Shown: positions 1 to 12,500, numbered from the stretch's first letter. The stretch: 64,000 bases of DNA from Collybia mongolica (GCA_013420905.1 JAAXNY010000008.1:2542001-2606000); one strand, 5' to 3'. Numbers and translations: made by a program. The notes: generated by a model from the letters alone, not told the origin.

Positions 1-3000
1 CAAGTTCAAGCGTCGTGTTGGCACTGGCACTGCCCCTTCGAGTAGTTCCCTTGTTGGAGAGAGCGCGGCGGAGAGCAGTTATACTCGCAGGATTGAAGGG
101 AATAGTGGCTTGGGAGATAACGAGGAAGTTAACGAGGTGGTGGTTGATCGAATATGGTCGGAGGAAATTAAGAGTTCAGTCACTCATTCAGATCATGGAG
201 GCAGCCCTGAAAAGTCCGGAGGCAGCCATCCAGTCCAACCGAGCAATAGTGATCATGAGAGTGTTGCAAACGAAGGTTTTTGGGGCTTTGTAACACCCCT
301 AATTTTTCTTCGATGGCGACTCTGGCCTGCAATTGTGAAGATTTTTAGCTCAAGGTTCGTTGATGAAAAAGATGAGCACCATTATGCTCAGGTATGTCCC
401 AAACAAGCTGCATCTCTTTTATTAACTTTGCTTTGCTGCATAGGAAAATTGGTTCCTCAAGAAATCCCTCGCTTTCGTGGCTGCCCTTTGGCTAATCCTA
501 AATTGGGTGCTTGGGTGTATATTTGCGAGCCCGATCTTCCAGAACTATGACAGAGGCTTCTATTTTGCTGTACGAATCCCCATGCTCAACTTCATCATTT
601 CTAAATTCGTTTCAAGGTGGCTCCTGCACTTAGTTTTCCTGTTGTGTTAGTTCCTTCTACCCTCCTGTGCCCTATTGGAGACTGAAGTAGGAGCCCCATA
701 GATTCATGGTCATGTTTGACTGGCCTCGAGATAAACCTATATCTTACCAGATATTTTTGACCGTTTCGGTCTGGTCTTGGTGAGTTTGCTTCTTCGTGGA
801 TCCTGATAATCTGATTATTTTAGGTCCTTTTATCAAATTATATTTATGTACGTCCAATGGATTCCAAAATTTCATTCTCATTATATATTCCTTTCAGGTA
901 CCTTTGTGGGTACTACTCTAATGCTCCGCACAAGGTCTTCAGCTGCCAAGGCCGAGACTTTCTTGCCACTTTCTATTATACCACGGTCTGTATTCTGCAT
1001 CCGTCTTTATTCTCCCCACTCAATGTGACTCAACCCGATGTAAAAGGCTTTGCAAGCCATTGCACTGTTCGGACTGAAGATGGATCGATTGCCAGCAGCC
1101 ATTGGAGCATCCTCTTTTTTCGTCTTGTGCGTACCCCTCTTCTCAGCATTTCAAGTATCGTAACTGCAATATTTTAAAAGAGCGTGTAGTTTAATGATAC
1201 CATTGAAGAAGACATGGATTCGAAGTATGTAACTTGACTCATTGAGCGGCATGTCGACTTACGGGGGAAAGGCATGATAAATTTTCTGTTGTTTCATAGT
1301 TGTGAGTTACATTTGTTCCTAAGTCTTGCTCTATTTATCATCTCACTATAGTCCTCATATATGTCCATTATATGAGAGAAAGCGTACGTTTGACTTGAGA
1401 CCTCTATGTCAAATCTTCCATTCAAAGCAAAACCGTTCGCAGTCAGAAAGACGGTTGTACCACTTGAGGAACCAATTGAAGATTCAGTACAAGGTAAGTG
1501 AGTCGCTAATGTATCGAACTTGAGCTAAAATGTGTTTTCAAAGGCGACTGAGAGGGCAAAGAACGACGAGAGAAAGGCAGCAGATTCTAAACGGCGCCTT
1601 ACATCGTATGTATCTATAGATTATCCATTATGCGATCTTTTTTAAATGTATCATCAGATATGTTTTCCACGAGGTTCGAGTACCATTGAACACCGCTCGT
1701 ACGTCAACGCGGTTACAGTCTTGACCATAACAATTAGCTTCGTTTTAGTCTTGGCTGTACAAAACATGGAAGCTTCTGGGACTGTTGCTAGGGAACAAGA
1801 GATCGAGTTCAGCGCATTGAAGGGTAGTCTGAGCATGATGTCGAAAGGTTCATTTTCATTGCAACTTCCATTGATGCCTTTTTGACAATGACTGAAGTTT
1901 TGAATGATGTCTTGGACTTGTGAGTGACCCACTACGAACCCTGAACCAATCCTATTAAGCATCTGTTTGTCAGCAACCGCATGGACAGCGGAAAATTTGA
2001 ATTTGCCTTTAGGGTAAGTAATCTATTCATTTATTACCAACCTCAGGTTTATAATGACCTCTTTTTGAAGCCATATGGATTTCACCAAGTTATGCAATCT
2101 TTGTTTGTCCCTCTGCGTTTAGCCACAGATGCCCGCGGCTTAGAGTTTGTGACAGAATTGGACCCAAGCATTGACGAGGTCCGACACTATTGTTCTTTCC
2201 ATATATTTGTAACTGCCAACTGACAGTCCCCGAGGTTGCGCGCTGTGCAGCCTACGAGGCAATGGGCGGGACTCCAGAGGCAATCGAACAGCATATGAAT
2301 GCCCATCCTGAGGTGGAGGGTGTTGTACTCGGCGATGAGTCACGCCTGAGGCAAATAATCACGAATCTCGCCAGGTGAGCTCCTTTTATGATCTTTGCCC
2401 ACATTAGAAATTATATATTTGTCTTATCTAGTAATGCGTGCAAGTTCACGCCAGCGGGTGGCAAGCTATGTATATCGACGAAGTTGGTCATGCCACCCCG
2501 AGATAATGGTAGCAATTTCTTGGATCGCGCACCACTAGTCCCCCCATCCTCGGGTCCGATCGGAGAACACGATCCCATACCACTTTCTGCGACCCATCTT
2601 AGCCAACATAACAACGATGACAAACGCCCCGTACAGTTGGAATGGATCGTAGTACGCATTGAAGTGACTGACACAGGGTATGGGATCAAGCCTCGGGACA
2701 TGGTTCAGAGTAAACTGTTCTGTACGTTGGTTCATTGTCTGTGGATCTGAGACTAAGATACGCTTCAGCTGCTTTCAATCAAACGGAACAAGGAAGACAG
2801 CAAGGTTGGTCTCCGATACATTATCATTAACTTATAACGTCTACTAATTGTATATAGGCGGAAAAGGCACAGGACTTGGTCTAGCTCTCGTCCGCCAAAT
2901 TGTCAAACTCAGTGGTGGCCGTCTTGGAGTTAAATCCAAAGTTGGTCAAGGTTCCACATTTTGGGTTGAGCTACCTCTCGGGGTCGGACGTAAAACCTTG

Positions 3001-4267
3001 ATTGCATCTGTCCCCCCTGGTCCGGAGTTGCAGCAGAGCTTATACACGACCGACCTTGAGAAAATATTTGCTGCTGCCGAGACTGAGACATCGGTTCCTA
3101 AAGCTATGAGTAACAGTGTAGGTATGGCGGTGGATGCTGCTGCTTTGAGGGCATCACAGGCGCCTTCAATTTCTCCTCGATCCAGTGCAGCCATTCATGG
3201 CCTTATGGAACAAGGTGATTCTTGCCATTTCTCAATAATATCCACCGAGTTAAAAGATATATCTCAGATGGCCGTGTCGAGCTTGTCCTCCAGCGGCATG
3301 AATCACGCCCACCAGTACTGATTCGTCAGTCCTCCGAAGATCCATTACAAACTAATCCAACGATTGGCGTAATATCACACTCAGCATCGTCCGAATCTTC
3401 CTCACAAGCGGCCACAAAACATATATCACAGCGCCCCACCTACGTTCCTTTGCCGAGCCCACAATCTTTTTCTACAGATATTCATTCAATGTCTCCTTTA
3501 TACACCTCCGATATCTCTACTCCCTTATCTTCCCCTTTAGCAGCGTTTGACGCTAGCTATGCTCGCGGCAGCCCGTCTTCATCAAGTCCAGCAATAAGCA
3601 TCGAGCCTGGCTTACCGGTACTAGTTGTCGACGATGACCCGCTTACTCGAATACTTATGACACGAATCCTTACGCGACTTGGATGTCATGTCTCAACCGC
3701 TGAAAATGGGGAGGTTGCGCTCGAGATGATCCTAGGACCCCAAGGCAAACATGCTCTCACACCCTCAAGCGATGCGTCTGGGAATCTCGGACCCATCTTA
3801 GAGCAAGAGCAAGACTGTGCCGACTTAACAAAGGAAGGCAAATACGCCATCATCTTTCTCGACAACCAGATGCCTGTCTTGTCTGGCCTCAAGGTTGTCG
3901 AAAAGCTCCGACAACTAGGACGCAACGACTTGATCATAGGCGTGACAGGTCAATATCTAAATTGTCATCCCACTCACCCCTTTTCTAATTGGCAATTACA
4001 ATACAGGGAATGCTTTGTTAACAGGTAGGTAAACTATAAAGATCAGCAGGCATTGACAACTGATGTTTTTTAGATCAAAAAGAATACCTGGATGCAGGAG
4101 TCGATCGGTATGTATGCTTTGGCTTTTACTGATTACCGATATTCATGTTTTTTGTGTCTAGAGTCCTTACAAAACCCGTCCTCGAAAGAAGCCTGAAGGA
4201 AATGCTTGTTTTTGCAGACGAACGGAGAAGGCGCGACCCTCCTCCTCCTGACCAGGCCACACCATAG
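1..4267 (+). CDS. Membrane-bound hybrid histidine kinase (5' partial, many introns)
   Basis: Sensor kinase of a fungal phosphorelay: it would autophosphorylate a histidine and pass the phosphate to its own receiver domain. The upstream end is outside the window; the frame is already open at base 2. Hydrophobic segments follow in about 440-1170, spread over short exons, so the N-terminal half looks like an integral-membrane region. A coiled segment near 1430-1600 leads to the H-box FHEVRVPLNTALLAVQNM (1660-1770, split by an intron at 1699-1748). The HATPase shows N-box NLASNACKFT (2370-2450), G1 DTGYGI and G2 GKGTGLGLALVRQ (about 2860-2900). A receiver follows a low-complexity linker: VVDDDP (3627), phospho-acceptor FLDNQMP (about 3860) and VLTKP (about 4165). 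All catalytic motifs are present, so it should be active. The H-box has Phe-His-Glu-Val-Arg-Val rather than the usual Ser-His-Glu-Ile-Arg-Thr. No recognisable input domain such as PAS, GAF or HAMP was seen; the ligand is unknown. Confidence 0.9.
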
Positions 4268-4615
4268 TAGTCTTTTTTTTTTTTCTTCATACTTCTCATA
4301 TTTACATTTGGAATTTTCTTGGACTTTGGCTCCGTTTTGGGTTTCACATGGTTTTGGGTGATAGCTTGTCCTGTTTCAGGGTCGGAAAATGACTTGTATA
4401 TAGTAGAGTTTGTACCATTCAACTACCATCACATCCCATACACGTATATTCCATAGGAACAACAGATTAAACTCATGCAACAGACGTTTGAACATGATTT
4501 TTAAACTTTAGATGATTACTGGCCAGGCAAGGCCATAGGTGTCGATCGGATTTAGCCGAAAGGAGTCCATGGCTGTTACTTGAACAAGACGTCCCTTTTA
4601 TCACTTGCACCCACA
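4268..4615. other. Intergenic, no gene seen
   Basis: 348 bases between the kinase stop and the Ran-binding gene. It has a short poly-T tract at about 4271-4283, consistent with 3' untranslated sequence, and otherwise nothing recognisable. Confidence 0.5.
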
Positions 4616-6721
4616 ATGCCTGACCCAAATTCACAAGTCGAACGTGAAACGCACCGCGAGAGTTCACCACCCTCCAGCCCATCTTCTCCAGACCCAACCG
4701 AAGTATCGACAGGTCGGTCTACTCATTAAACCCTTAACCCGGGCATCTCACATCCATCCGATATCAAATGTTCAGACACTAAACTTTCAAGGAAAAGAGA
4801 GAGAGAGGTTTCTCTTGAACCTGTGACTACGCCGAAGGCCGCCGTAGTTCGTGCATTATGATATTAATTATTGGGCTACCGTGTATTCACCTACCTCCAC
4901 TCAGGATGTAGATCCCCTGTTGAAGGAGACGCGCACGCCAGCGAAGAAAAACAGGAGACAACTAGACTCTACGCAAGAAGAGGAGGATGTTATGCCTCAT
5001 TCAAGGTCAAATTCTGACTCTCCACCTTCAAGTGTTTCACCTCCACAAGAAATGAAGATGAAGGTCCGCCAGATAAGCCAAGGCGTAGAGGACCTTAGTT
5101 GGAGGAACATGAAGGCGGTCACACCGGAAAGAGACATTGAAGCGGACCCGGGAAATACTTCGCTCGCTATCAGAGGCAATGAGAACGGATCGCTTAGTTC
5201 CGACACGACAGTGGAAGCTTCAGGTAAGATTTCCAACGAAAGGTTTCACTCTGCCTGGAAGGACTCATCTTCCGTCACGGCTTCAAGGAAAGGAACATCC
5301 AACAACGCCAGACAGTCTAGAGGTTTGTGAACCTGACAGCGGGGATAAAGGTCTCAAGCGCAAGTTCCTGGAACGTGGTACAAGTCAAGGCCCCCCTGAG
5401 GTCAACGACGCCCTTCAAGCATCGACAGAAGCTGTCAAGAGGCCTAGAGACGACCCCGACAAAGATGATAATCCTCGAGAGACCAAGAGGCCATCCCCAC
5501 CCCCCGAGCCGAAATCTCCGAAGAGAAAACCATCTTCAGCTTCATCCCCAAAACTCGCAAGTTCCCTTCTGTCATTCTATGTACTCCTTCTAACTATTTG
5601 AACAGACCGGTTTTATGGCATACGCATCGACAAGCTCACCGTTTGCAGCTGTCAAGGGCCGAAATATTTTTTCCTCTAATAAATCTTCCCCATCCCCGCC
5701 AGTTTCCGCTAGTCCAACACCCGCGATCTCGTCCCTCAATAGTCCGAGCCTCGGCGAATCTTCAAGCCTGCCGCCACCAACCACCATGAAACGTTCTGGT
5801 TTCGAAGCATTCTCTTCTCCAGTATCCCCATTCTCGGCTGCCGCACGGTCTAAATCTCCTGTCTTGGGGTCGACTTCCAGACTTGGAAGAAATAAATCTC
5901 CACCACGACGGGGAAACTCTGCAAACTCTCATGCTTTCTCCTCCTACGCTGCGGGCGTACAAGGCTTCGCTATCCCAGTACAGAAGCGGGCTCGTGCGGG
6001 CTCTCCTAGCAGCTCATCAAGAAGTTCTTTGGAAAGAAATTTAACTATAAGTGCGTTTGGAACCAACGGTGCAGCGACTGATAGCGGTGCAGAAGAAGAC
6101 CAAAACGCTAGCTTTGGTGCTAAGCTCAGGGCGGGTAAAAACGATGAGGACGAAGGAAAGAGCGATGACGAACAGCGAAAGCCGTTATTGACGGAACAAG
6201 ACTGTAAGCAGAGTTCTTATATTAATCTTCACATGCCCATGCATCAGGTCCACAGTAATGACCGGCGAGGAGGAGGAGGATACTGTTCATCAAGTACGAG
6301 GGAAGTTATTTTCCTTAGTTGATGGAAACCAATGGCGAGAAAGAGGGACCGGGACATTGAAACTGAATGTTCGGCGGTCTGATGGGAGTGGGGCAAGACT
6401 AGGTATGTAGTTCCTTCTAGTCTAGGCCAAACCTTTCAAGGTGACCATTTCATGCCTAGTTATGCGAAAAGAGGCGGTCTACACTTTGCTACTGAACGTG
6501 ACTTTATTCCATGGTATGCGCTGTACCCTTGCTCAAGATCCCCGATACCTGAGGTTCAGCGTCATTGAAGATGGCGCTACCACCCATTATAACTTACGAG
6601 TTAGTCATTAGTCATGCTGTCCCCTTCCATGAAAACAAACTAACTTTCACAACAGCTTGCCAGTGCAAAGATTGCGCAGGAACTTTTGGAGGAGATAAAC
6701 GCTAATATCCCCACCCTGTAA
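4616..6721 (+). CDS. Ran-binding domain protein, Yrb2/Hba1/RanBP3 type
   Basis: Nuclear Ran-GTP binding cofactor, likely assisting Crm1-dependent export. The start is the ATG at 4616. The N-terminal two thirds are low-complexity, rich in Ser, Pro, Lys and Glu, with basic stretches such as KRPRDD and KSPKRK that would serve as nuclear localisation signals. The C-terminal Ran-binding domain begins after an acidic run (about 6260) with GKLFSLVDGNQWRERGTG and continues through LLLNVTLFHGMRC and RYLRFSVIEDG to the stop at 6719-6721. Placing the Ran-binding domain at the very C terminus after a disordered basic region separates it from RanBP1, which is short and acidic, and fits Yrb2 or Nup2-like proteins. 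No clear FG-repeat array is present, which favours Yrb2/Hba1 over Nup2. At least six short introns; the first two exon junctions are by-eye choices. Confidence 0.8.
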
Positions 6722-7156
6722 GGGTCAGACTACTGATGTTGAACATTGCTATTAGTTACTGTCTATTAAGATATACCTTATACATCTTTGCGCTGTTTTC
6801 TGTACGACCTTGTGTCTTCATTCCTCTTTGCATTCGATATTTTATTTTATCTCGCCAAGTAAATAGCTTTATGTTAGTCACCGAAAGATGGTTACAAATC
6901 AAACGAAACGAGTTTCCATATTACCCCTGGATCTGACCTTTTCTCACGACTCTGAGAATGTTGATATGCACTGCGCCGCCTGAGCGCTGGGACAGCTCAT
7001 AGTGCTCTATACTCTTTTTCCTCCTTGGAGGTCTCCTAACTTTCCCTTCCTCTCTCTTGCCTATGCTAATTGTACGGTATCTCGCATTTCACAAGGAGGA
7101 AATTGGTTTCCAAACTGACTCAAGCAACTCTAGAATTGACTTCACTGTAATAAACT
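6722..7156. other. Intergenic, no gene seen
   Basis: 435 bases between the Ran-binding gene and ALG5. It must hold the former's 3' end and the latter's promoter, but I see no convincing motif. The short open frames here have no protein-like character. Confidence 0.4.
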
Positions 7157-8386
7157 ATGGACCAGTCTTCCCTCGTTTATGGTGGCCTGACTCTACTCGG
7201 CACAAGTGTACTATCTGTCAGTATTCGTTCCTGTTGCGCCCCACATTTTCCGCGTTCAATGCCTCCGATGATGACAACCCCTTCATCCTTGTTCTTCGAG
7301 TCGTGGGCCATCGATGGATGGGCGCCACGACTACGACGACACACTTGGGTCAGGGTGTATACCCCTGCACTGACATAAACTCTTTTCTAAAGGAATTTTG
7401 ACCATTAGCTAACTTGGTTTTTCAGTTGTATCTAGCACTAGTCTTCTGGTCTCCAGCCCCGATAATAACACATGAGTCCGAGAAAATGTATCGGTCTCAT
7501 GCGTCTCCCAAAAAGCCACTGTCATTATCATCTCTGGCGGACGCCAGTCAGGTCGACTTGACTATAGTTGTCCCAGCATACAACGAGACGGAACGACTCC
7601 CTATTATGATGTCCTCGACAATTGAACATCTAGATTCCTTACAGGGCAAACGCACGTCTGAGATATTGATAGTGGACGATGGTTCGACCGACGGGACTTC
7701 TTCTACTGCCTTGCAGTTGACATCAAAATACCCAAAACATAATATTAGAGTGGTCACCTTAGAGAAAAACCTTGGAAAGGGAGGCGCTGTTAGGCACGGG
7801 ATGATGTACGCGAGCGGGGAGAGGCTCTTGATGGCGGATGCGGATGGTGCAAGCAAAATCGGTGATCTGGAGGGCTTATGGAAAGCCATGGATGCTCTTA
7901 CGCCCAACAATGGTCCAGCTGTGGTTGTGGGGAGCAGAGCCCATCTTGTAAAATCTGAAGCCGTTGTCAAGGTATGCCAGAATTTTTTAATTGCAACGTC
8001 ATTTTAAAATCTAAAAATGAATGACATAGCGATCTCTTCTGCGCAATGTTCTCATGTACGGACTCCACACTATCCTTCGTATCGTCGGCGTTGGTCATAT
8101 CCGTGATACCCAGTGTGGCTTTAAGCTATTCTCCAGAGCGGCGGCCCAGCAGATATTTCCAGCCCAACACCTCCCGACTTGGATATTTGATGTAGAGCTC
8201 TTACTTTTGGCGAAACAGCTCCGGATCCCTGTAGCAGAGGTTCCAATTGAATGGCATGAGGTGGCTGGGAGTAAACTGAATGTGGTAACAGCCTCACTGC
8301 AGATGCTGCGAGACTTGTTGATCGTTAGGGCCAATCATTTACTTGGACGATGGAAGGCATCCCCGGCAAAGGCCAAATTGGATTGA
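7157..8386 (+). CDS. ALG5: Dolichyl-phosphate beta-glucosyltransferase
   Basis: Transfers glucose from UDP-glucose to dolichyl phosphate at the ER membrane, making the donor used to complete the N-glycan precursor. Exons 7157-7216, 7426-7971 and 8030-8386 join in frame to about 320 residues, close to yeast Alg5. An N-terminal hydrophobic anchor precedes a GT-A (GT2 family) domain with IVVPAYNETERLP, EILIVDDGSTDGTS, the DxD-like DADGASK, RDTQCGFKLFSR and PTWIFDVELL. The QCGFK and W.FDVE blocks are typical of ALG5 and differ from DPM1. The first intron (209 bases) is long for this window but has an agctaac branch-like sequence just before its acceptor at 7425; a small extra exon inside it cannot be ruled out. 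Confidence 0.93.
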
Positions 8387-8887
8387 TAGTAACGATGTAC
8401 GCGCCTCGTTGGAACATACCATGTGTGGGCCTTAGGGTATCTTAATTATGAATATAGATTGGAGTTTACCCGACATATGGACACTACCCGAGCACTCTGA
8501 CGGCACGTTTCCGTGTCGCCTTTACGACTTCTACTAGCAAAACAATCAGTCTTCCTAACTTGTCACCTAAAATCCACCCGACGCTCAGTTCGTACTACCC
8601 CCTTCTATCAGATAATGCGTATTCCTGCGTTTTGCTCTCACTATTTGTTGCTTCAGAGCTCAAGCTCAAGAGTGACCCTGGAGTGATGCCTGCTGATCAG
8701 CAGTATAAACTAGAAATAACCACTATGTGGTCATGGGCACTTGTCAAATAGTAAGTGCGTATCGACTCGCCGAACATGTACCGCTCCAGTGAATTCATTT
8801 CGGATGCCCTGTGGCGAAGTCCATCCGAAGAGATGGCATTTGGTCGGCATCCTTAAGTTATTTTCAGACATTCCTGGTAGTTTTCAC
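8387..8887. other. Intergenic, no gene seen
   Basis: About 500 bases between ALG5 and the CBM1 gene. Only short open frames without signal peptide, domain or plausible splice partners are visible. Confidence 0.4.
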
Positions 8888-8895
8888 TATAAAAT
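8888..8895 (+). promoter_or_regulatory. TATA box of the CBM1 gene
   Basis: TATAAAAT lies 23 bases before the first ATG (8911) and 44 before the next in-frame ATG (8932). With transcription normally starting roughly 30 bases or more downstream of a TATA box, this spacing argues that the ATG at 8932 is the true start. Confidence 0.45.
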
Positions 8896-8910
8896 CGAAA
8901 ACAAGGCATA

Positions 8911-9229
8911 ATGATTTACTCACCCGCGAACATGCTGGGAGCTGCCTCGATCCTCTCCATCGCCTGTGCGCTGATGAAAGTATCGGCTCAGATTCAAACT
9001 GCTCCAGAGTGGGGACAGGTAAGCTCAGACCGAGTTTGATTGAAAACAATACCTAAAAAGCTGCTATGAATGACAGTGTGGGGGTATTGGGTGGACGGGT
9101 CCAACTATCTGCCCTCCTGGATGGAATTGCACCTTTCTCAATATTTACCATTATCAGTGCCTACCGATAGTCTCTACCACGACGACGACCGGAGGGGGTT
9201 CAACGACAACAACAACGACCCTCACTTGA
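8911..9229 (+). CDS. Small secreted protein with a lone CBM1 cellulose-binding module
   Basis: Two exons, 8911-9018 and 9077-9229, join in phase 0 to 86 residues. The N terminus is a signal peptide (hydrophobic core [11 protein letters not shown], likely cleavage near VSAQ); the second in-frame ATG at 8932 gives a neater one. Residues about 31-66 are a CBM1 module with exactly the canonical cysteine spacing C-x10-C-x5-C-x9-C, beginning [12 protein letters not shown]. In the cellulose-facing aromatic triad, positions 1 and 2 are Trp and Tyr, but position 3 is His with a Tyr next to it. A Thr/Gly/Ser linker follows, as normally joins CBM1 to a catalytic domain, but a TGA at 9227-9229 ends the protein there. 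It is either a genuine orphan CBM1 protein or the truncated 5' end of a lost glycoside hydrolase. Domain identity is certain; functional status is not. Confidence 0.85.
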
Positions 9230-9472
9230 GGATATTTGTTCGTTCATGTTGTGGCAAGTGGAATTCCGGCAGTAAACGGAACTAAGCTTACGGGCTCCTT
9301 ACTAGGGCGAATGAAGTACTACTTAAACTTGTGTGTTGATGTTCTGGGTGTTGGGACTTTGATTTATTTTGTAGAGACATTTCTTGATATTTCGTCTTCA
9401 CACTGGTCAGATCATGTTGAGGTTTTATGGAGGCTCAAACATTCGGTGGAATTATGCAAAAACAGGCTCTGA
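9230..9472 (+). other. Open frame continuing in phase past the CBM1 stop codon
   Basis: Directly after the TGA at 9227-9229 the same frame stays open for 80 codons to a stop at 9470-9472. It begins with a segment (VVASGIPAVNGTKLTG) that loosely resembles the start of a hydrolase catalytic domain, but I cannot assign it to a family and the rest has no catalytic motif. It may be 3' untranslated sequence or a decayed remnant. Confidence 0.3.
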
Positions 9473-9538
9473 TATAGGGGGGTTAAATACATATTAGGAA
9501 TAAGTTGAATATGTTACGTAAAGAAGCAAGATATGGAT

Positions 9539-12500
9539 TCACGCTTCAACGCCATCTCTTAATCTCTCCAAGAAACGTACGACGCCTGTTGCTACCTTGC
9601 TTTCTTTCTCCCTCTCTGCATCGAGCTCCTTCCTTCCTCCGTCCAACTCATCATTGCCAATAGGTATATCCGAATCAATGGAATGTGAACTCAAAGCAGT
9701 ATAAAACGCTACGAAATCCCGTGCTTGTTCCACCATCCTGTTCAATTTCGCTCGCGGGCTTACACCGGCACCGGTCTCGTCAAGTGCATTGAGAATGTAT
9801 TCTTGATTCTCTGGGCTGCCACGCATCAAAAGGCCAAACATGACCGCGAGGTGACCCCGTAAGAAGGACGCATCTGCTGTGTCAGTCGGTGGCGTAGTTT
9901 CGGATTTGATGGTTTGTGTGGGAGGAAGTTGGATGATGTAGAGCTTCACAAGGATATCCAAGATACTGAAGGTAGATTTTCCAGGGCCGCACGTACATCG
10001 GCGGATGCAGATGCGCCTCTTGAGGGTGCAGGCTGGATCCAGACCTGAGATAACGATGAGTCCGGTTACGAACAAAGCTGAATGATACGTACGAATGTCC
10101 CGTAAGAGATCTTTAACGTCTTCAACAACTTGTACAAGGTTCGTGAGCAGGCCCAAAGCAAGGCACAGTCGGTCTAGGGATTGTGTCTGCTTGTCTCTTG
10201 TCGGGTCTTCTTCATCCGATCCCCGGATTACCTCCTCTTCCTCTTCGTTCTTCACTGTTCCCTCTCTCTTGAACTCTGTCTCAAGTCGAGAACCTTTTGC
10301 TGTTAGCTCGCTAGAATGTGCAATCACCCGGGCCAAGAACGGCAGTGCACATTCATTTTCTACCACTTTTCGAGCCCACGTCTCGTCTCCATGTGTCAAG
10401 CTCACGAGGACACGGAATAAGATTTCAACGCATTTGCGAGCCGGACGCCCGCCATCGATTTCTGCGCAAACACTCAATGCGACCAACGCGTCGACTAACC
10501 ATTCATCCCTCGCTTGTGCCATCTCTCCGTCGTTTATATCTTTCTTATCTCGCGTGACATTTTCTTCATCACCATTTGTATCACCTGACCCGTCTTCAAT
10601 TGACGAGGGAAGGCTGCTCCATTGGCCCAATAGATATGAGTCTAGTAAATGCAGGTGATTATAGACATTTTGGTAGGAAATCGCGCAAGCTGCGTCAGGC
10701 CATGATAAATAGCAAGATGAGAGTGAAATCACGGCAGAGAGCGTTTTCCGCAATGAGGTCAAAAGTTCCGGGAAGTGTTTCGTCGCCAGAAGGGATGGGG
10801 GAAGTACCTGTAGGGCATGTGTCAACAAGAGTGATGTAGATATCTAGAAATGGATTAGATTTGTAAAGGTATAAAAGAAAAAGAGCACATGCATGGGTGT
10901 CAGTGGAAAATAAAGAAGACCTTGAGACAACTGTCTTGTAGATTGTGGCGAACTGATACGGGGGCCTTGAGCGACCAATAGTCCGGAAATAAAAGTACTC
11001 ACCAGCTCTCTATCTTTTTTCCCGACCCCCATTTTCTTAAACTCAGCATCTTGATCTACTTTGACTTCTTTGGGAGGGGTAGAAGCAAATGCAAGTGGAT
11101 CTATAGAGTTTGCGAGAAGTGTGAAAAGGGTATCTACTAAGGACAAGTCCCTTTGTTTTGCACTCGACTTTGATCTAGAGAAAACGGATGCGGATGTCGT
11201 CGCGAGATCCGTAAGAGATGCCGGGTCGCGAGCTATAAGGGCAGCAAAGAATGCTAGAAGGGTATCCAGGATCTGTAGAGTTCCACGTCAGGCCTTAGTC
11301 TACAGAACTGAGATTTAGATATACCTTGTCTTCACCCCGTCCTGCACCAGCCTCCCCAAATACATCCCAGATTCGTCCCAAGAAATCAGCAGCCTTTGCT
11401 TTCCGAGCAAATTCAGCATCACATAGTTTTGTCGTCATTTCAAGGGCACTATGACGATAGAATCAGGCTACGTCTAGCCAGACGAAACTGAACAAGTTTA
11501 CCTCGCTCTCCGAAGCCCGACACCTCCGCTTGACTCCATACCTTCAAATAGGTAGCCAACTTCGTCTAAGAAACGTCGACTCTCGCCTTTGTTTCGAAGT
11601 TCTGTTATACTCTTCAAAGGATTCATCATACCATTTGGCAGGGGAGCCTGGACCTGAGCCAGAGCTTGGCCCTCCTTCGTTATCTTACCCTTTCCTTTAC
11701 CTTTTCCCGATTTCTTCGGGGAGCCACTGGGGGTTGGCGTGGCATCTGATCTGGAAGGAGAGGCAGTTGGGTATGGCGGGTATGGGTCGTCTTCTGAATT
11801 GTCAACACCCCATCGCGTGCGTAGAGAGGAGTACGACTCTCGCACGGAATATTCGTCTTCTTCCTCTTCCACACCACCCGGAAATAGGGAGTTGGATCCT
11901 GCCAAATTTGAAGTAGGTATGGCAACCAAAAACGAGCGCGATTTGCCGGCATATGTACGCGTTGTGACTGGGACCGGAACGGGTGGTGGAGGGGGTTGTA
12001 ACGGATCCTGAGAGCTAGACGAGTATGTGTATTTGGGTGGAGAGGAAGGAAGGTTAGGCAGGGATGGCGTGCGTTCAGGGCGCTCGAAAAGCGCGTTGCT
12101 TGTGTTGGTTTGACTACCAATGGATGAATCTGTCTTTGAACGAGCAAGCATACGCTTCGCGAGTTTTGTCGGCGAAGGAGAAGGTAGTGAGCGTGTAGGC
12201 GTTATGGATTGGAATATACCTGATAGATCCTTCGCTGGGATCGGGGCCCTCTGAGGTGTTCTGAGTGGCGGGGATGGAGATTTCGGCTTCCGCTTTGGAG
12301 ACCCATATGTAATAGAGACGCTCCCATTCTTGCGCGCTAGGGATGGCTCAGAGTCCTGCTCACTCTCCGTCAAAATTTCCCGACTTTTCTGCCTTGCCTT
12401 CGAAGGAGTTGCTTGTTCTGGGACCTCAACAGACACCCTTCGTCGTTTCCGAGGTTGAACCTGTTGAATATCTGACCCTTCGTCGGGTGTATCCTCTAAA

